From Adiantum capillus-veneris (Eukaryota > Streptophyta > Polypodiopsida > Polypodiales > Pteridaceae), in NCBI GenBank assembly GCA_014529385.2, contig CM043971.1, positions 26,327,769 to 26,391,768 of the forward strand: DNA of 64,000 nt. Reading direction: 5' to 3'. The translations under genes and the position numbers were made by a program. Of this stretch, positions 44,470 through 57,681 are shown piece by piece; positions within the stretch are counted from its first letter, which is position 1; each line of letters begins with the position of its first letter. The notes beneath the pieces were generated by a model. It was not told the DNA's origin. It was given only the letters and a program-made list of their open reading frames with translations, and ran no database searches.

Positions 44470-45431
44470 ACTGGTAGCCGAGTCACACAGGGCTATCATA
44501 GCTAAGAGTGCCTTTGAGAAGTGGGGTTTTCATGTTACCAGTCCAATCTCTAAGCCAACTAGAAGTAAGAAATACATTGTGGTAGCCATTTACTACCTTA
44601 CTAGGTGGGTCAAGGCTAAGGAAATGCTCCCTTTTTATAGAGATCGGGGGTTTAGAAGAAACTTAATGCGTGCATTGGTTGAGAATTTGAAGTAGAAAAC
44701 GCAACATCAGTTTTCTTCACCCTATCACCTCCAATGTAATGCTCTAGTGGAGAGTGCCAACGGACAGATCATCAAGATGTTGACAAAATATGTGTACAAG
44801 TAGGAAGCAAAGGGGAGGCTAATCTACAAAAGTTCTTGTGGCCATACATAACATCTTACAATGTGGCTAAGAATTTCACTCCGTTTGAGTTGGTCTATGG
44901 AGAGTGCTCCCAATGCATTCACACATACGTGCTTTCAAGCATGTGTAGTGAGTCAATGCCACTCAACACGATGTTTTGCAAGATCAAATTGCTAGTCTTG
45001 AAGCTTTGCAAATGGAGAGAGAGGGAGAAATAGAGTACTATGTGAAGTAGCAAGAGAAGCTGGTTTCCAAATTCAATCAAAGCTTGTCAGACAAAAAGAT
45101 ACAGAAAGAAGACCTGGTGATTAATTATGAAACTTACTTGGATTTGACTTTCTATAAGAAGTTCAAAAAGAAGTGGACAGGTCCATACAAGGTGTAGAAG
45201 TATTTTTCTAATAGGACCGATGTTAGTCTCCCATGTGGATAACATTGTAGATAAGGGGGGTGGGAAACCAACCTAGAAAGATAGTGTGCGGTAGAGTAAA
45301 ACTTTGTACATATCTTGTACATATGGTCAATTTGTTTTAGGTTTCTTAGGTATTAGTATGGTGTTTCTGTCTTTAAGTTCAATTAGCTTGGTTTTGGTTG
45401 TACATAAATGTTCAACAAGGTGGTTGGGCAA
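44470..45431 (+). pseudogene. GypA-family integrase remnant
   Basis: Collinear with 15815-16922 of GypA: tttgagaagtgggg, then caatgtaatgctctagtgga and ccgtttgagttggtctatgg. A stretch of integrase around the middle Asp is shortened. TAG stops occur in several places, including one at the same position as GypA 16453 (GTG AAG TAG versus ATG AAG TAG). It ends in ggtggttgggcaa before the LTR. Confidence 0.8.
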
Positions 45432-46020
45432 TGATGGTGCTGTCATAGTTGGTCAATGCTAGGAGTGGTCATAAGGAGGGATATGTATATTGGGAGACTT
45501 CTCAAGAAGTTATGAAGGTCCTAGTTAGGCAGGTGATATGAAAAATGTATGTTTTATGTGTCTTTTTGGCACAAGAAGCTCTCTGAGAGCCTAGGGGATG
45601 TTTTTGTTGAAGCTCACCATTGTGGCATTGCAAGGTTTGTAGAAGCACTCTTCTAAGAAATATCAAGCCACTCCCTCCCTTTGGATTTCATTTCCCTCCC
45701 CCCCCCCTCCTTTCTCTTGCTCTTTGTGTGTGTGTTTCAGTGCCGGTAGAGGTGTGTGTTCGTCGACGTTCTGTGGTGCAAAGAGAGTGAAATTGAGGTG
45801 TAGTGTGTCAAAAGAGATGAAATGAGATGTTGTGGTGTGTATGTGTTGAATGGTGGTCTTACCAAGCGTATGTGTGTTGAGTTGTGTGTAGACTTGGTTT
45901 AGTTAGTGTAAAGTGTATATTTTGAAGGTTTTTTCGAGAGAACAGGGGTACTATGAATACTCTGGGCTACAGAGATACATTTGCGTGTGTGATGGGTGTG
46001 TTCCCCATTTCCCCTCTCCA
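45432..46020 (+). repeat. GypA-family 3' LTR (~589 bp)
   Basis: Starts TGATGGTGCTGTC and ends ...TTCCCCTCTCCA, matching the ends of the GypA LTR but with a shorter middle. Confidence 0.75.
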
Positions 46021-46690
46021 ACATAAATCATTGGGTTGGACGTTTCTATAACTATGTTGAAATAATCAAAACATTGAGGGTTGTTGCTGGAATGGGTGTA
46101 TCGAGCACAAAAGGTTCATAGTATAGAGGCTTGCAATCATTTTGCAAAAGATTGAGTCTTTTTTTCAGCATTATGAGTGAAACAAATAGCCTCATATAAT
46201 GCCGAAGATTTAAGCATAGTCATTTTAGTTTGGATACCTTCTTGAACTTCATCTTTGTATTTTTGTGAAAGCATGTTGTCAAACTTCTTCAAGCATTCAT
46301 ATGTTCCACAAAAATTTGCCAAAATCTTTTAGTATACTGAGAAGATTAGTGTCACATGGAATCCAAAAAATTACTCCAAGCTCAATGAGCCTTGAAATGA
46401 AACTGTCAAAGTAAAAATGACTCCTTCATGCAAGCTTTCAAGTCGTTCCAAGTGTGTGGACGGTCAATGATTTTTTACAAAACAATCGGTTCAATAGTCC
46501 ATAGCCTCTATGTGTTTCCGAGAGCATGAGAGCCCTTGTAAAGAGTAAGAGAGAGGATGCGCATGCATCCAATGGCTAGGCCTAATCAAGCCATGAAGCT
46601 ATAATCACCACAATAATGACATATACTATGTATTGTATACCCAAAAAGGGGAAACACTCATTGGCAATCCACAAGGGCTATCACAAGTAT
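46021..46690 (-). other. Unassigned flank with a possible gag-like fragment
   Basis: The minus-strand frame 46137-46322 (KKFDNMLSQKYKDEVQEGIQ) has the look of a gag core segment. Otherwise no gene is seen. Confidence 0.3.
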
Positions 46691-46835
46691 GCAAAGGGAA
46701 GAGAGGAGAGCAGCCCCTGATGGAACGTGGGATCAACGCCTCAAGATTGTCAGATGATCGTTATCGTTGGATTTCCTAGGGAATGAAACATTTTCCCACG
46801 TTTTCAAATTCAGGGTTTGAACCCATCCCCCCTCC
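46691..46835. repeat. Block B, copy 1 (145 bp, also at 61098-61242)
   Basis: gcaaagggaagagaggagag to ...ccccctcc is shared with 61098-61242 and directly precedes the copia sequence in both places, so the junction with the 5'-truncated copia is common to the two loci. Confidence 0.9.
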
Positions 46836-47287
46836 TCCAAAACTTGTTTGTCTCCTCGAGCTCTTCGATTTGAGTTCTAGGTTTGCGTCAATCGGAGTTC
46901 GCAGCAGAAAGTTATGCTGTTTTTACTGCAATTGAGCTTGACGCAGCTTTCTTCGTCCTACTTCTTCGTGAAGCGTCCGCGATCGTTTTTCTTATTTTGG
47001 CGTTAACTTTTTCGAGAAGATTTAGCTTTTTGCTATTCATATTGTAGCCGTCAATCTTGCGTCTCACGCCACTCTATTTTGAGGACTCTTTTATTATTAA
47101 CGTCTCCTTTACCCTGCCGTTTTTGGGTGACGTCTCTTACATTTTTGGAAGTTTCTTGAGCATCCTTCTTACGTTTATCGTTGACAGAACGCAGTCCTCA
47201 TATCTCTCTCATTCTCAATTGCGGCCTTCACCATATATGGTGTGCAAATTCTGCGATCTTATCTTATACGTCTTCTCGCAACAAGAT

Positions 47288-50200
47288 ATGGCTATGAATA
47301 TTCTCGTCAACGGCTTTCCTTCTGGCCAGCGTTCTGTTCCTCCTTTCCAAGGTCAAGGTTTTTCAGGCTGGAAAGCAAAGATGTTGTTAATTCTTGAAGG
47401 CGATGAACTCTCCGATGTTGTTCTTGGAAATCGTGTTTGTCCGCCTCAGCCTGTTGATACGGATAATGATAACGTGCTTATCACTGAAGGACCTATATTT
47501 GAAGATTGGAATGTTGCCTATACGGATTGGCAACGACGTGATAAAGCAGCTCGTCGGTATATTCTTTCTGCTCTTACTGATTCCCTTTTGCTTGATATGT
47601 ACGAACTGCCTACTTCCCACGACGTATGGAAGTACCTTATTGCAAACTTTCAGAAGAAATCTGTCATAGAAATACTTTATTTGAGAGGGTTGCTTAACAA
47701 GTTACAATATGAAGTTGGTACTGCCATGACGGGACATATTGAATCTTTCAAATCTATTATTAATCAACTTGCTGCTGCCGGTGATCCTGTTCCACAAAAG
47801 CAACTGATTACACTTCTCCTTGATACGGTGAAGGACTCTTCTTATGATAACATTGTTACTATTCTCTCTAATAAAGATGGTCTTGATTTCGACCAAGCCT
47901 GCATGTCTTTAATTGAATACTCTCAACGTCAATAACGTCGTAATGCTAGTCATGAAACAGCTATGATTTCACACGAGGAGACTGAGTCACAACAGATGGA
48001 ACGGGCTTTTTATGCTCGAAGGCGTCCATTTCAACGAGGAAACCGCAGAGGTGGAAGTCGCGGTAATATTTTCTCTCGTCTCAAATTTCCTAATAAGCAA
48101 TGTTCTTACTGCAACAGAAATGGCCATACTGAAGATGATTGTTGGGCACGTCAATATGATGAAGAACACAATATTACCACAAAACAACCACGTTTATCTA
48201 GAGACTCTTCTTCTTCTTCTTGTGAATATTGTGGACGATCTGATCATCCCACTCATATGTGCTATAAGCGTCGATTTGACACAGATCGGAATAGAGCATA
48301 TGCTACTGAACATCAAAACAACATTGTACCAGAAACAAGCTGCGTCCTATGTTCAGTTGCTCCAGACAGAATACTTCATGTACGCGATGGATCACTTTTT
48401 ATTGTCGATTCTGGTGCTACAGGAAATATGACATATCAGTCTAAGTGGCTTCATAACTATCATCCACTGCCAGTTCAACGTGTTGTTTATCTTGCCGATG
48501 ATACTACTTGTCAAGTAAAGGGTATTGGAGACTTATATCTTGGTACCTTATCTTCTTCCACTCGAATTTTGCGAGGAGTATTACATGTACCAGATCTTCA
48601 ACGTAATCTTCTTTCAGTTGCTAGACTTGTTGATCTTGGTCTGTTTGTTGGATTTGATCATACCAAATGCCGAATTGAGAAAGATGGACAGACTATAGCC
48701 ACTGCTCCTCGAAATGGTAATTTGTTTGAACTCTCTCTCAACGATGCTGTAGCAAATGTTGTCACTGCTCCAGGTGATCATGATTCCAAAGTATGGCATC
48801 ACCGTTTTGTTCATGCTGATTTCTCAAAACTCCTTGATCTTCAACGTCGTGATCTTGTTCATGGCATGGATCTTAAAGCCCATCCTCATATGGGAATTTG
48901 TGAATTTTGTGCTCTTGGGAAACACAATCGCAAACCCTTTCCTCTTTCAAATACAACTCATTCTCATGACATATTGGATCTTGTTCATACTGATATATGT
49001 GGACCTCTACCTTCTTCGAGATCACAATATCGCTACTTCATTACTTTCATTGATGATTTCTCAAGGTATACGACTGTATTTCTACTTAGACAAAAATCTG
49101 AAGCCTTATCTGTTTTCAAACAATTCCACAAGGCTGCGGAACTTCAAACTGGTCGTCGCCTTAAGAAGCTTCGTAGTGACAATGGAGGCGAATATGTTTC
49201 TCGAGAGTTTGTGAGTTACTGTGCTGACAGTGGAATTCATCATGAACACACTATTCCATATTCGCCTCAACAGAACGGTGTTGCTGAACGAAAGAATCGC
49301 ACTATTCTCAATGCTGTAAGATGTATGCTGATTCATTCTGGATTATCTCGTGTTTTTTGGGCTGAAGCTACTTTGACAGCAGTATTTCTTCAGAATCATC
49401 TTCCTACTACTGCACTCTCTGTTAAGATACCCATCACAGCATGGACAGGTGACATTCCTTCTGTATCTCATTTTTGAACCTTTGGATGTATTGCTTATAT
49501 TCATGTTCCCAAAGAAACACGAACAAAGCTTGATGCTCCTGGTCTTAAAGTTATTTTTATTGGATATTCTGACACTTCCAAAGGCTACAAATTCTATGAC
49601 CCTTCCTCCAAGAAAGTAATTGTGAATCGTGATGCTACTTTTAACGAACAGCTTATGGGAGGCTCATGGTCCATGGATGATTCTGATGATACTAAATCAT
49701 TGCTTCAAGCTTTTCCATTTCTTTCAGAAGATGAAACTCTTCCTATAGAGCAACTTTCCTCTTCACAACCATCCATTCCGAATGTCGCCAATGATGATAT
49801 TGATATTTTTGTTGATCTGCCTATTGATTTTGAACATGGCTCATGTCATGTTTATGATGACGATATTGCTGATAATGCTTTTTCTACTTCCGAAGATCCA
49901 GTTACTTATGATGAAGCTATTTCTTCACCACAAAAGGATCAATGGCAAGAGGCTATGGAAGCAGAGTACGATTCTCTTATCTCTAAAGGTACATGGATAC
50001 TAACTGAATTACCTCCTGGTCGTACAGCTATTAAATGTAAGTGGGTGTATAAGACAAAAGTAAAAGCAGATGGATCTTTTGACAAGTTCAAGGCGCGTTT
50101 AGTTGCAAAAGGTTATTCCCAAGTAGCTGGTGTTGATTATCAAGAGACTTTTTCACCAGTTGTTCGCATTACAAGTGTTCGAGTTTTATTGGCATTTGTT

Positions 50201-51475
50201 GTTCAATTTGATTTAGAAGCTCATCAAATGGATGTGCGAACTGCTTTTCTTAATGGTGACTTGGAAGAGGAAATTTATATGGAACAACCAGAAGGGTTTG
50301 TTATTCCAGGTAAAGAAGACCTTGTTGCTCAACTCCATAAGGCACTATATGGTCTCAAACAAGCTTTGCGAGCCTGGTATACAAAATTTGATCTTTTTCT
50401 CACCTCTAAAGGATTCATCTCTTGCTCGTCAGACCCCAACTTATACATAAAACGCCAAGGTAACAGTTTTGTGATTCTTGCTCTTTATGTGGATGATACC
50501 ATCCTTGTTTCCAATGATTTGGGATTTCTTCAGCAAGTGAAAAAGTTATTGTCTTCTGCATTTGATATGGTGGATCTTGGAGAGATTCACTCGTGTCTTG
50601 GCATTCAAATCCAACGGAACCGTACAAAAGGTATTTTATTCCTTCGACAGTCAAAGTTTATTGCAGATACTATTCAAAAATTTGGTATGGAATCTGCACA
50701 TTCAGCCAACACACCTTGTCTTACAAGCTCTACGAAGAACACTTCTGACAATGGCGGTCAACTTGTCACAAATCAACCTTATGCTAACTTGATTGGATGT
50801 CTTCAGTTTGTTGGCATGAACACTCGTCCTGATATTTTGTTTGCTGCTAATTATCTTGGACAACATCTTGCATGTCCTTCTCTTAAGCATTGGTCTGCTG
50901 CAAAGCGTGTGTTGAAATACTTGAAAAGCACTACAGATTTTGGTTTAGTCTATCGACGACAACTCACATCGGATTCTATGCAATCTCTTTCTCTTTTGGG
51001 TTACACCGATGCAGACTGGGCAAGCTCACATTTATCTATGCGATCTACTAGTGGAAATTGCTTCTTTATAAATGGTTGTCTTGTTTCTTGGACTAGCAAG
51101 AAACAACGTTGTGTTGCAGTTTCTACGACTGAGTCAGAATATGTTGCGGCATCACTTGCAGCTCGTGAGTTGATTTGGCTTCGACAAATGCTGGTTGATA
51201 TTGGTCACTCTCCTCTTTCTAGCACACCCTTGCGGTGTGACAACCAAAGTGCTATTAGTCTTGCAAAAGACTATGTTCAACATAATAGGTCAAAGCACAT
51301 TGCTGTCCATTATCATTATGTCAGGTATGAAGTACGCAAAGGAACCATTATGGTTGAACACTGTCCAAGTGACCAGATGATTGCAGACATTTTGACCAAA
51401 GGCCTCAACGAGTCACGTTTCATCCTCTTGCGCTCGGAGCTTGGAGTTGCTTCGACCTCACTCTTTCTAGATTAG
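47288..51475 (+). pseudogene. CopA gag-pol, second copy (C2), near full length
   Basis: The copia homology begins at 46836, without LTR or primer site. ATG 47288 to TAG 51473-51475 is one frame of 1,395 codons interrupted only by TAA at 47933-47935 and TGA at 49475-49477. After gag, protease and integrase as in C1, it carries reverse transcriptase (KWVYKTKVKADGSFDKFKAR, QMDVRTAFLNGDLEEEIYME, LYGLKQALRAW, catalytic YVDDTIL) and RNase H (YTDADWASS, STTESEYVAAS, CDNQSAISLAKD, HIAVHYHYVR). The 5' part resembles the copy at 61695, and from about 49475 it resembles C1. Confidence 0.93.
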
Positions 51476-51650
51476 CTTCTTTGCTATTGTAATAGCTTTG
51501 TACATATGACATTGTAATCTTTTAGGTACCATGCACTATGCACACTCCACATTTGCACATTGTGATCTCTAAGTCACTTGAATATTTGTACATAGATGCA
51601 CAATTCACTTTCACATCATCATCGCTGGTTCATATTTTCACATTGTATAG

Positions 51651-51723
51651 GGGCTTGGGTTTTTCCCTTGAACTCCCCAAGGGTTTTTTCATCCAAAGCT
51701 AGAGACCTTTGTTTGAGTGGGGG
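51651..51723 (+). promoter_or_regulatory. Conserved 3' box and polypurine tract of CopA
   Basis: gggtttttcccttg, a short loop, ccaagggttttttcatcc and a terminal gagtggggg precede the 3' LTR. The box recurs in the small elements at 6806-6885 (minus), 30899-30965, 37159-37226 and 60055-60122. cccttg ... caaggg can pair. The terminal G-rich part is the likely plus-strand primer. The function of the rest is unknown. Confidence 0.75.
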
Positions 51724-51864
51724 TGTTCGAGCTATATATGGCTCACTCTACTCAACTTGGTCTCACCTATATATTTGTATCTTGTCCTCAATATGAATCA
51801 GTCTTTGGGAGCGTATACGGTGTGTCTCTTGTCTCGTCTCTCTCTTTCTCTCTACATCTCAACA
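51724..51864 (+). repeat. CopA 3' LTR
   Basis: 141 bp, from TGTTCGAGCTATATATGG to ...CATCTCAACA, followed by AGTAA matching 33312-33316. Confidence 0.95.
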
Positions 51865-52258
51865 AGTAACATGTGTAACTATAGCCAACCTTACCTATAT
51901 TACCCATAAAAGTACCACCAAAAGATCAATAACTTTTGGTTGACTACTATACAAGACTTGAAAATGTATGACATTGCAAAATTGACTCAAAGGTGGATAC
52001 CTTATAGGGTTGTCAAATTGGATACATAGGAGCGAGAGATATAAAATGTTTATTTGCATTTGCAAAAGGCTTCCTTTTTTTATTTTCATATGTAGGATTC
52101 CTTGAGGTTACCGCCCAATATTAAAATCTTTCCATTTAAGAAATTAACATCTAACCGCTTTTGCTTGATGCTTATAACCCTTAGCCACACAACCATTCTT
52201 TGATTCCATGTAAAGAGAGAGAATGATAGAGCTTGAGATCTTGCAAGCAGGCATGCAT
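51865..52258. other. Noncoding spacer
   Basis: No gene or repeat recognised. The last 5 bp (TGCAT) match the other side of the solo LTR in four of five bases. Confidence 0.6.
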
Positions 52259-53841
52259 TGTCATAATAATCAATATCTAATTCTCCTAAATGATTTTCTC
52301 ATGTTAAACTGATCATTTAATATGGGGAAGTGCGAGAGGAGGAAAAGCTAGAATATTGGTTAAGCTAGCAGATCGGCCACAGTAGGGATCCAAAGGAGGG
52401 AAAATAGGGATCCAAAGGGGGGGCCATCTACAAAAGAGCCATGTGCAACAATGGGCTAGAAAGACCCTAAGGTTCAGTCCATTAAGACTTCCAAAATGCT
52501 AAGGTTCCAAAATTCAAAGGTTGTGTCCAAAGGTCAACCATGGGGGAATTGGATGCTTTGTGTGTGTCCCAAAAGTCTTTACAAATCCCTACATAGGAGG
52601 GGGCGATCCTTGCTTGTAGGGGATGAGAGAGAAAGTCACAGACACACACACACACACACAAGCTCCCTTTACACAAAGGGAATGAGGGACACATGTCAGC
52701 TCCCTAGCCCAGATGCCCACAAGGTGTACCCAATTCCTATTGGATGGCCTTGGAGGTGGAACAATGAGAATTATGCTAGAGTAAATCTAGTTTAATTAAT
52801 TTAAAAACACTTAATAAAAGAACCAATGAGAATTAAGCTCTCTAGAAGACTATTTGACAGTCTCCCAAGGGGACCAATGAGCATTCAACAGCCCAATGGC
52901 TTGCCTGATTCCTATTGGCCAGGAGGCAAAGGGGTCCAATGAGCGTTTAGTTGCATTTACTAATTACCTAAAGCTCTCACAAAAGGTCAGAAGGATATCA
53001 CTTATACTGCTTAATTACCATTGGCTAACCCTGGGGAGGTCCAATGAGGTTGTAGCATGAGCAAATAGCAAGAGCGGTTGAGCAAGAGAGAGAGGGGGCT
53101 GAATTTTCAAAGGCATTGTTGACTCACACACACACACCACTCATGTGTGGAAGTAGGAAGACACTCTCTCTCTTCTCAAGCTCTAATGGAAAGCTTATCA
53201 CCTACTCCAATCTTGTGAGAAGGGAGGCCTACACCAACAACTCTTGGCTTTGTGATGCAAATCCAACCAAGATCCAAGCTTCAATGCATGCTCATCTCCT
53301 CTAACATGCTAATTACTAAGCTAAGCTATGCTAATATGAGTGATTATGTGAGGAGATGTACATCTTTCTCGTAAGGATACTCCTTCCTCCTCTCAATCTA
53401 CTCTCATACCCCGCTAGCTCTCACCATCTTCGAAGGTGTGTGAGGTCTTGGGTCTGAGACCATGAGGGAATTGATGTTGTGTTTGATAAGTGTTCTGCTA
53501 GTTGCATGAAGTTTCCATCTTCATTTCACTAGCTAGTCTTGAAGGAACACAAAGAATTGTATTGTACAATGTCTCTCTTGATGGGAGAAACCATAATACA
53601 AAGCCTTTTGGAGGGGGGACCGGCTCCATGAGAATCCGGTCCTCAGCTGTTGTCAATAGCTTAATTTATCTCTCTTTTGAAAGTATTATTCATGCTATCT
53701 AACTAGGTGTTATGATTTTTGTTGCTCTCTCTCCACCCAAGCACTCTTGTTATTCTCATTAGGAAACTATTCTAATGAAATGCTCACTATGTTCATGCTA
53801 TTTTCCGCTACACACAAGTTACTAGGCCATTAAATGTTACA
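52259..53841 (+). repeat. Solo LTR related to the ChrA chromovirus
   Basis: 1,583 bp from TGTCATAATAATC to ...AAATGTTACA. It shares the ChrA LTR order (aaatgattttctcat, caccatcttcgaaggtgt, gaccggctcc, aatccggtcctca) but is clearly diverged. Flanks TGCAT (52254-52258) and TGCAC (53842-53846) are a near-perfect duplication. There is no internal sequence, so it probably arose by LTR-LTR recombination. Confidence 0.85.
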
Positions 53842-56434
53842 TGCACACAATTAAGAGAGCACACAATGGATATGGAGCTTCAAAATATAACATAATAAGG
53901 TGACTGCATACAATAGAATTCAAAAACACAAAACCAATAGCAATTGAGCTAACAAGACAAGGACTATCACTCTTCATGAGAGACTAGCCCAACCATATAG
54001 GGGCGAGAGCTTCCCACTACTTTCTTGGGTATCTGTTAGGCATGGTACATTACAAAAACACATTGTATCAATCATGGGCATGGCATGTTGCTCAATAAAC
54101 GAGTTGTGACTTACTTGGTTAATTTTGATTGTATTTTCGTGTTTTATGAAAGGTATGTGCATATGGGGTATTTTTCAATCTAGGTATTAATATGTTCAAA
54201 GAAGACTATATCTTTTGCCAAAAAATACCAATGAAGAACTTAAAAGAGTAAGAGAAAGCATGCATGATTGATGGTAAGCATGTAACCTTATTATTTTTTA
54301 GTTGAAAACCAAGATGCACTATTAACATGTCCCTTTAGTTCAAATGATTAAGTGCAAATGAGTCCAACAAAATGCAAACCAAAAAAATTGAATCCAATTA
54401 GATCACTTGAATTCAATTTAAAGAGAATTTGAACCATAGCATTGTTCATGAGGCCTCAATTGTCTACATTTTAAAGCAATTAAGTCAAATGCTAGACCCA
54501 AATGCTTCCAATCAATAGCATTTAAAATAAAGTTATCCTAGACCCAAATTGACTACATTACAACTAGGTCTAGAGGCATCAAATGAGTGGGATTGAGATA
54601 AATTGAATTAAATTTCATGTTGATTGAATTTCAAACATGTCCGACATAGAGAACTTTAATCGTAAACGAGTTAAATTAGTGCATTAAAGTGTAACAAGTT
54701 CAAGTAACAATTGATAGAACATGGGTGCATAACCTTGATGTTTTGATCAGATGTATGTATGATTTCACTCATTTGTGACTGTCATTGAAAATGAGTGGAC
54801 CAAAAGAGTGAAATCGAGTTTCATTCTATTGAAATGAGTTTGACCAAGAAAAATTGAGTTTAGAGGAGTCAATTTATTAAGTGGCATTAGATCTATTTCA
54901 ATTGGTTTTTGTACAATAAACCCTAAGTAGCTATAATTGTGTGTAGTAAAGTCTGATAGGTTAGTCTAAAAGGATCTATATATTCTAATATGATGCAACT
55001 CAATGCATTTGGATACAACTAGAATTAATTAAGGTCTATGAAGCTATATATGGTGCATTGGGGGTCATAAGTATATAAATGATGTAGATGTTTTAATTTA
55101 ATATACTTACACTAATTTTACATTAAGCATTTCTATTAAAATTTCTCACTTATCTGGATGAACTTTACTTACATTAAATGTACTCAAGTAAATGGTAACA
55201 CTTATATCTATTTCTAGATAAACAAACTTACTCCTGACAACTATGGTTTGAGAGCTTTGACTCATTAGAAACTATTACCCAATGGTTACCATTTACTCAA
55301 GTAAATGGTGATATTTATTTCTAGATAAACAAAAATTCTCTCAACAACCATGTTTGAGAGCTTTGACTCATTCAAAATTCTTACCCGATTGTTCTACTTT
55401 GTACCACAAAAGAAGATCAACTAAGCTTGTTGAAAACTTTGAAGAAATCTAGGTTTTAAATACACCTCCACGTTAATATTTTGACCTTGTATTCCAACAT
55501 AATATGAAATATGTAAGTATTTTGATTTACTAAAGTTATAACTTGATGCTTGTGGCCCAAGCTTATGGACATATTTTGAGAAGTTAATGAGACTTTTGAA
55601 TAATCAACACAACGTGGATTGTACTTCTAGGGTATCCAATTTACATTTGAATTGGATGTTTTCTTCCTATAGATTGTGATCTAGTTTGTGTTTAGGATTT
55701 TATCATTGATATTATTTGGAGGAATATAACAGAAATTGTTCAAAACAATTACAATAATCTCCATCATCTTGTAATATCTTTTCCTCTCTAAGGAGAGTGT
55801 GTGCAGTGGTGGTACTTGCAAATCAATGATAGAGTGTGTGAGATATAAAATGTTTTGATCCCTTCCCTTTTATAGCTTTGTCTATAACTATGAGACTTAA
55901 TTTTGCTTTTTTATTTATATTCGAAAAATAATATATCAATTAAGAAACTTAGTTGATGATCGAGCGAGTGACCATGATATTTGTCAATAATTAGTTGTTT
56001 AACTATGCTTAATGAATTTTTACTAAAATGAAATTAGGGGTAGACAAACTTTCTACAATAAGAGTCAATTACTTGATCCATAGTAAGTGAAAAAGTACCA
56101 AATGAAACACCCTTTGCTATATAGGAGTTTCTAAACTACTAGATGAGGATGCCAAAGAGCTAGCTACTATGTAGGAGTTCATGACTTACTATATGAACTT
56201 ACTAGATAAAGACGTCCAAGAACAGGCTTCTATATAGGAGTTTATGATTTACTAGATGAACTTACTAGATCAGAACGTCTAAGAGCAAGCTACTATATAG
56301 AAGTTTGTGATTTGCTAGATGAATTAGAAAATTGCTAGCTTACTTGCTAGATTAAATGTGAAAACTCCTACTTGTAACTAGGAATTATTGAGCGTGTACT
56401 CTAACTTGCTATCTAGAAACACGTTCAAAACTCC
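53842..56434. other. AT-rich intergenic DNA with a ~63-bp degenerate tandem repeat
   Basis: No gene or transposon motif seen over about 2.3 kb. From about 56115 to 56330 four degenerate units of about 63 bp recur, each with ctatataggagttt and ttactagatgaactta. Related words (actatatagcaa) occur at 18160-18260. Confidence 0.55.
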
Positions 56435-56905
56435 TTGTGCAATGGAAAGAGACAAAATAGTGCTAAGGTGGGAAAATCATCCTGCAGTGCAATATCGAAT
56501 CAACAGCATAACTACATAACAGTCGTGGATGTGGCTGGTGGGCGTAGGGTGGTGGAGGTGGAGGTGCGGGCCTCTACGGCAGAATATAATAATGGGGCCT
56601 CGTCGGCGCCGTCGGCGGACTGCATGAAGGTGGGCGAGCTTTTGCTCGAGTTTTCGTCCGGCCATTTCATCGCCCATTATCCCGGCTCCTCCTTTCCCTT
56701 CCACACGGCTACAGGTAATCCAACTACACCGCGTCTGCATGAGCGCGCCTCTGGGCTGGGCACCGACGCGGATGCCGTGGCTGGCGCTGCCCACCTGTAT
56801 GTGCTCTTCCCCATGCCCCGCCTCCATACGTGCCTCACTCCCCAAGAGCACCTCACCATTTCCCGTCTTTTGCACAATCATGTCGCTATCTCTAACTCTC
56901 CTTAG
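56435..56905 (+). pseudogene. DUF4228/PADRE-like protein ORF, start unclear
   Basis: The frame encodes YITVVDVAGGRRVVEVEVRA, then MKVGELLLEFSSGHFIAHYP, and near the end HLYVLFPMPRLHTCLTPQEH. This order (a first strand pair with a small ligand-like surface, then the glycine-rich GHFIxH strand, then the LYxLxPxxxL-xxxLxPxE motif) is that of the plant DUF4228 (PADRE) domain, found in small proteins induced by pathogens and abiotic stress. The upstream end has no in-frame ATG before Met at 56621; the first codon of the open frame is TTG. Either a 5' exon is missed or the gene is decayed. It is GC-richer than its surroundings and is the best candidate for a host gene in the window. Confidence 0.5.
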
Positions 56906-57373
56906 CAGCTTAATTATGCGTCATGAAGACATTAATGATTAAGTCAAGTCTCCATTGGCGCTGCGTCTACTAAGGCGCTCTCGCGCCAAGCGGGTGCGCA
57001 TGTTCTGGGGTCGCTTTGGCGCAGTGAGGGTAGCTCCCCATGAAGATATTCAGCAGGAGTTAACTATCACGACATCCAGCTTGACATCCATGACAGTCAA
57101 GGCGATGGCGAAGGAAGATGAAGGTTGTACACACATTAATAGTGCAGATCAGGACAACGAAGAGATCATATTACAGCTGCAAAGCCCGCAGGTATACACA
57201 TAGCTTATGACGAAGCTGACGGTGATGATAAAAGCAAAGCCTTGGGCTCCAAAGCTTGAAAACATCAGCGAATGAGGACAGGAAGAATGATCTCCATAAG
57301 GACAGCATCGGAATAAGGACAGCATCGGAAACAAGCTTGCATAAGTTACATTATATCTAAGGCACCTCGGCAA
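56906..57373. other. Flank between the DUF4228-like ORF and an LTR element
   Basis: An 82-codon frame (56955-57203, RRSRAKRVRMFWGRFGAVRV) has no ATG and no known domain. It might be a second exon of the upstream gene, but no splice signal decides it. Confidence 0.4.
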
Positions 57374-57655
57374 TGTTGGAATAAAATAAAATATCACAGT
57401 TGTCATGTCTCGAGAAACCAAGAGACACCAATACCTTTTCATATCCACGCAAGCATCCCTATAACTGTAACCACAATCATGGAATGAAACAAGCCCGAGT
57501 ACCCGCCTATCTCTGTGTATATCTCTCTCTCTCTCTTTGTATCTAAATCTCTCTCCTTCTCTGTGTAACACACACACACAATAATGTAATCTCTCTTTCT
57601 CTAATGCCTTACCACGCTGTCTGTGATAGTGGACTCCCTCCTGGGCCATCCTGTC
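57374..57655 (+). repeat. 5' LTR of the cargo element
   Basis: About 282 bp. The 3' boundary is approximate because the last ~30 bp are not alignable to the 3' LTR. Confidence 0.7.
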
Positions 57656-57681
57656 AATATGGTATCAATCGCCGGGACGGC

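Larger units (their letters stand above)
33317..51864 (+). mobile_element. Ty1/copia element (CopA) with internal duplication and foreign insert
   Basis: The outer LTRs (33317-33457 and 51724-51864, both 141 bp, about three differences) are flanked by a perfect TSD AGTAA (33312-33316 and 51865-51869), so they belong to one insertion. Between them lie a primer site, a first partial gag-pol (34203-36847), a block of unrelated sequence (36848-46835) and a second, longer gag-pol (47288-51475). The span of 18.5 kb far exceeds a normal copia element (about 5 kb). Three parts of the block and the second gag-pol recur at 59744-64000. Confidence 0.9.
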
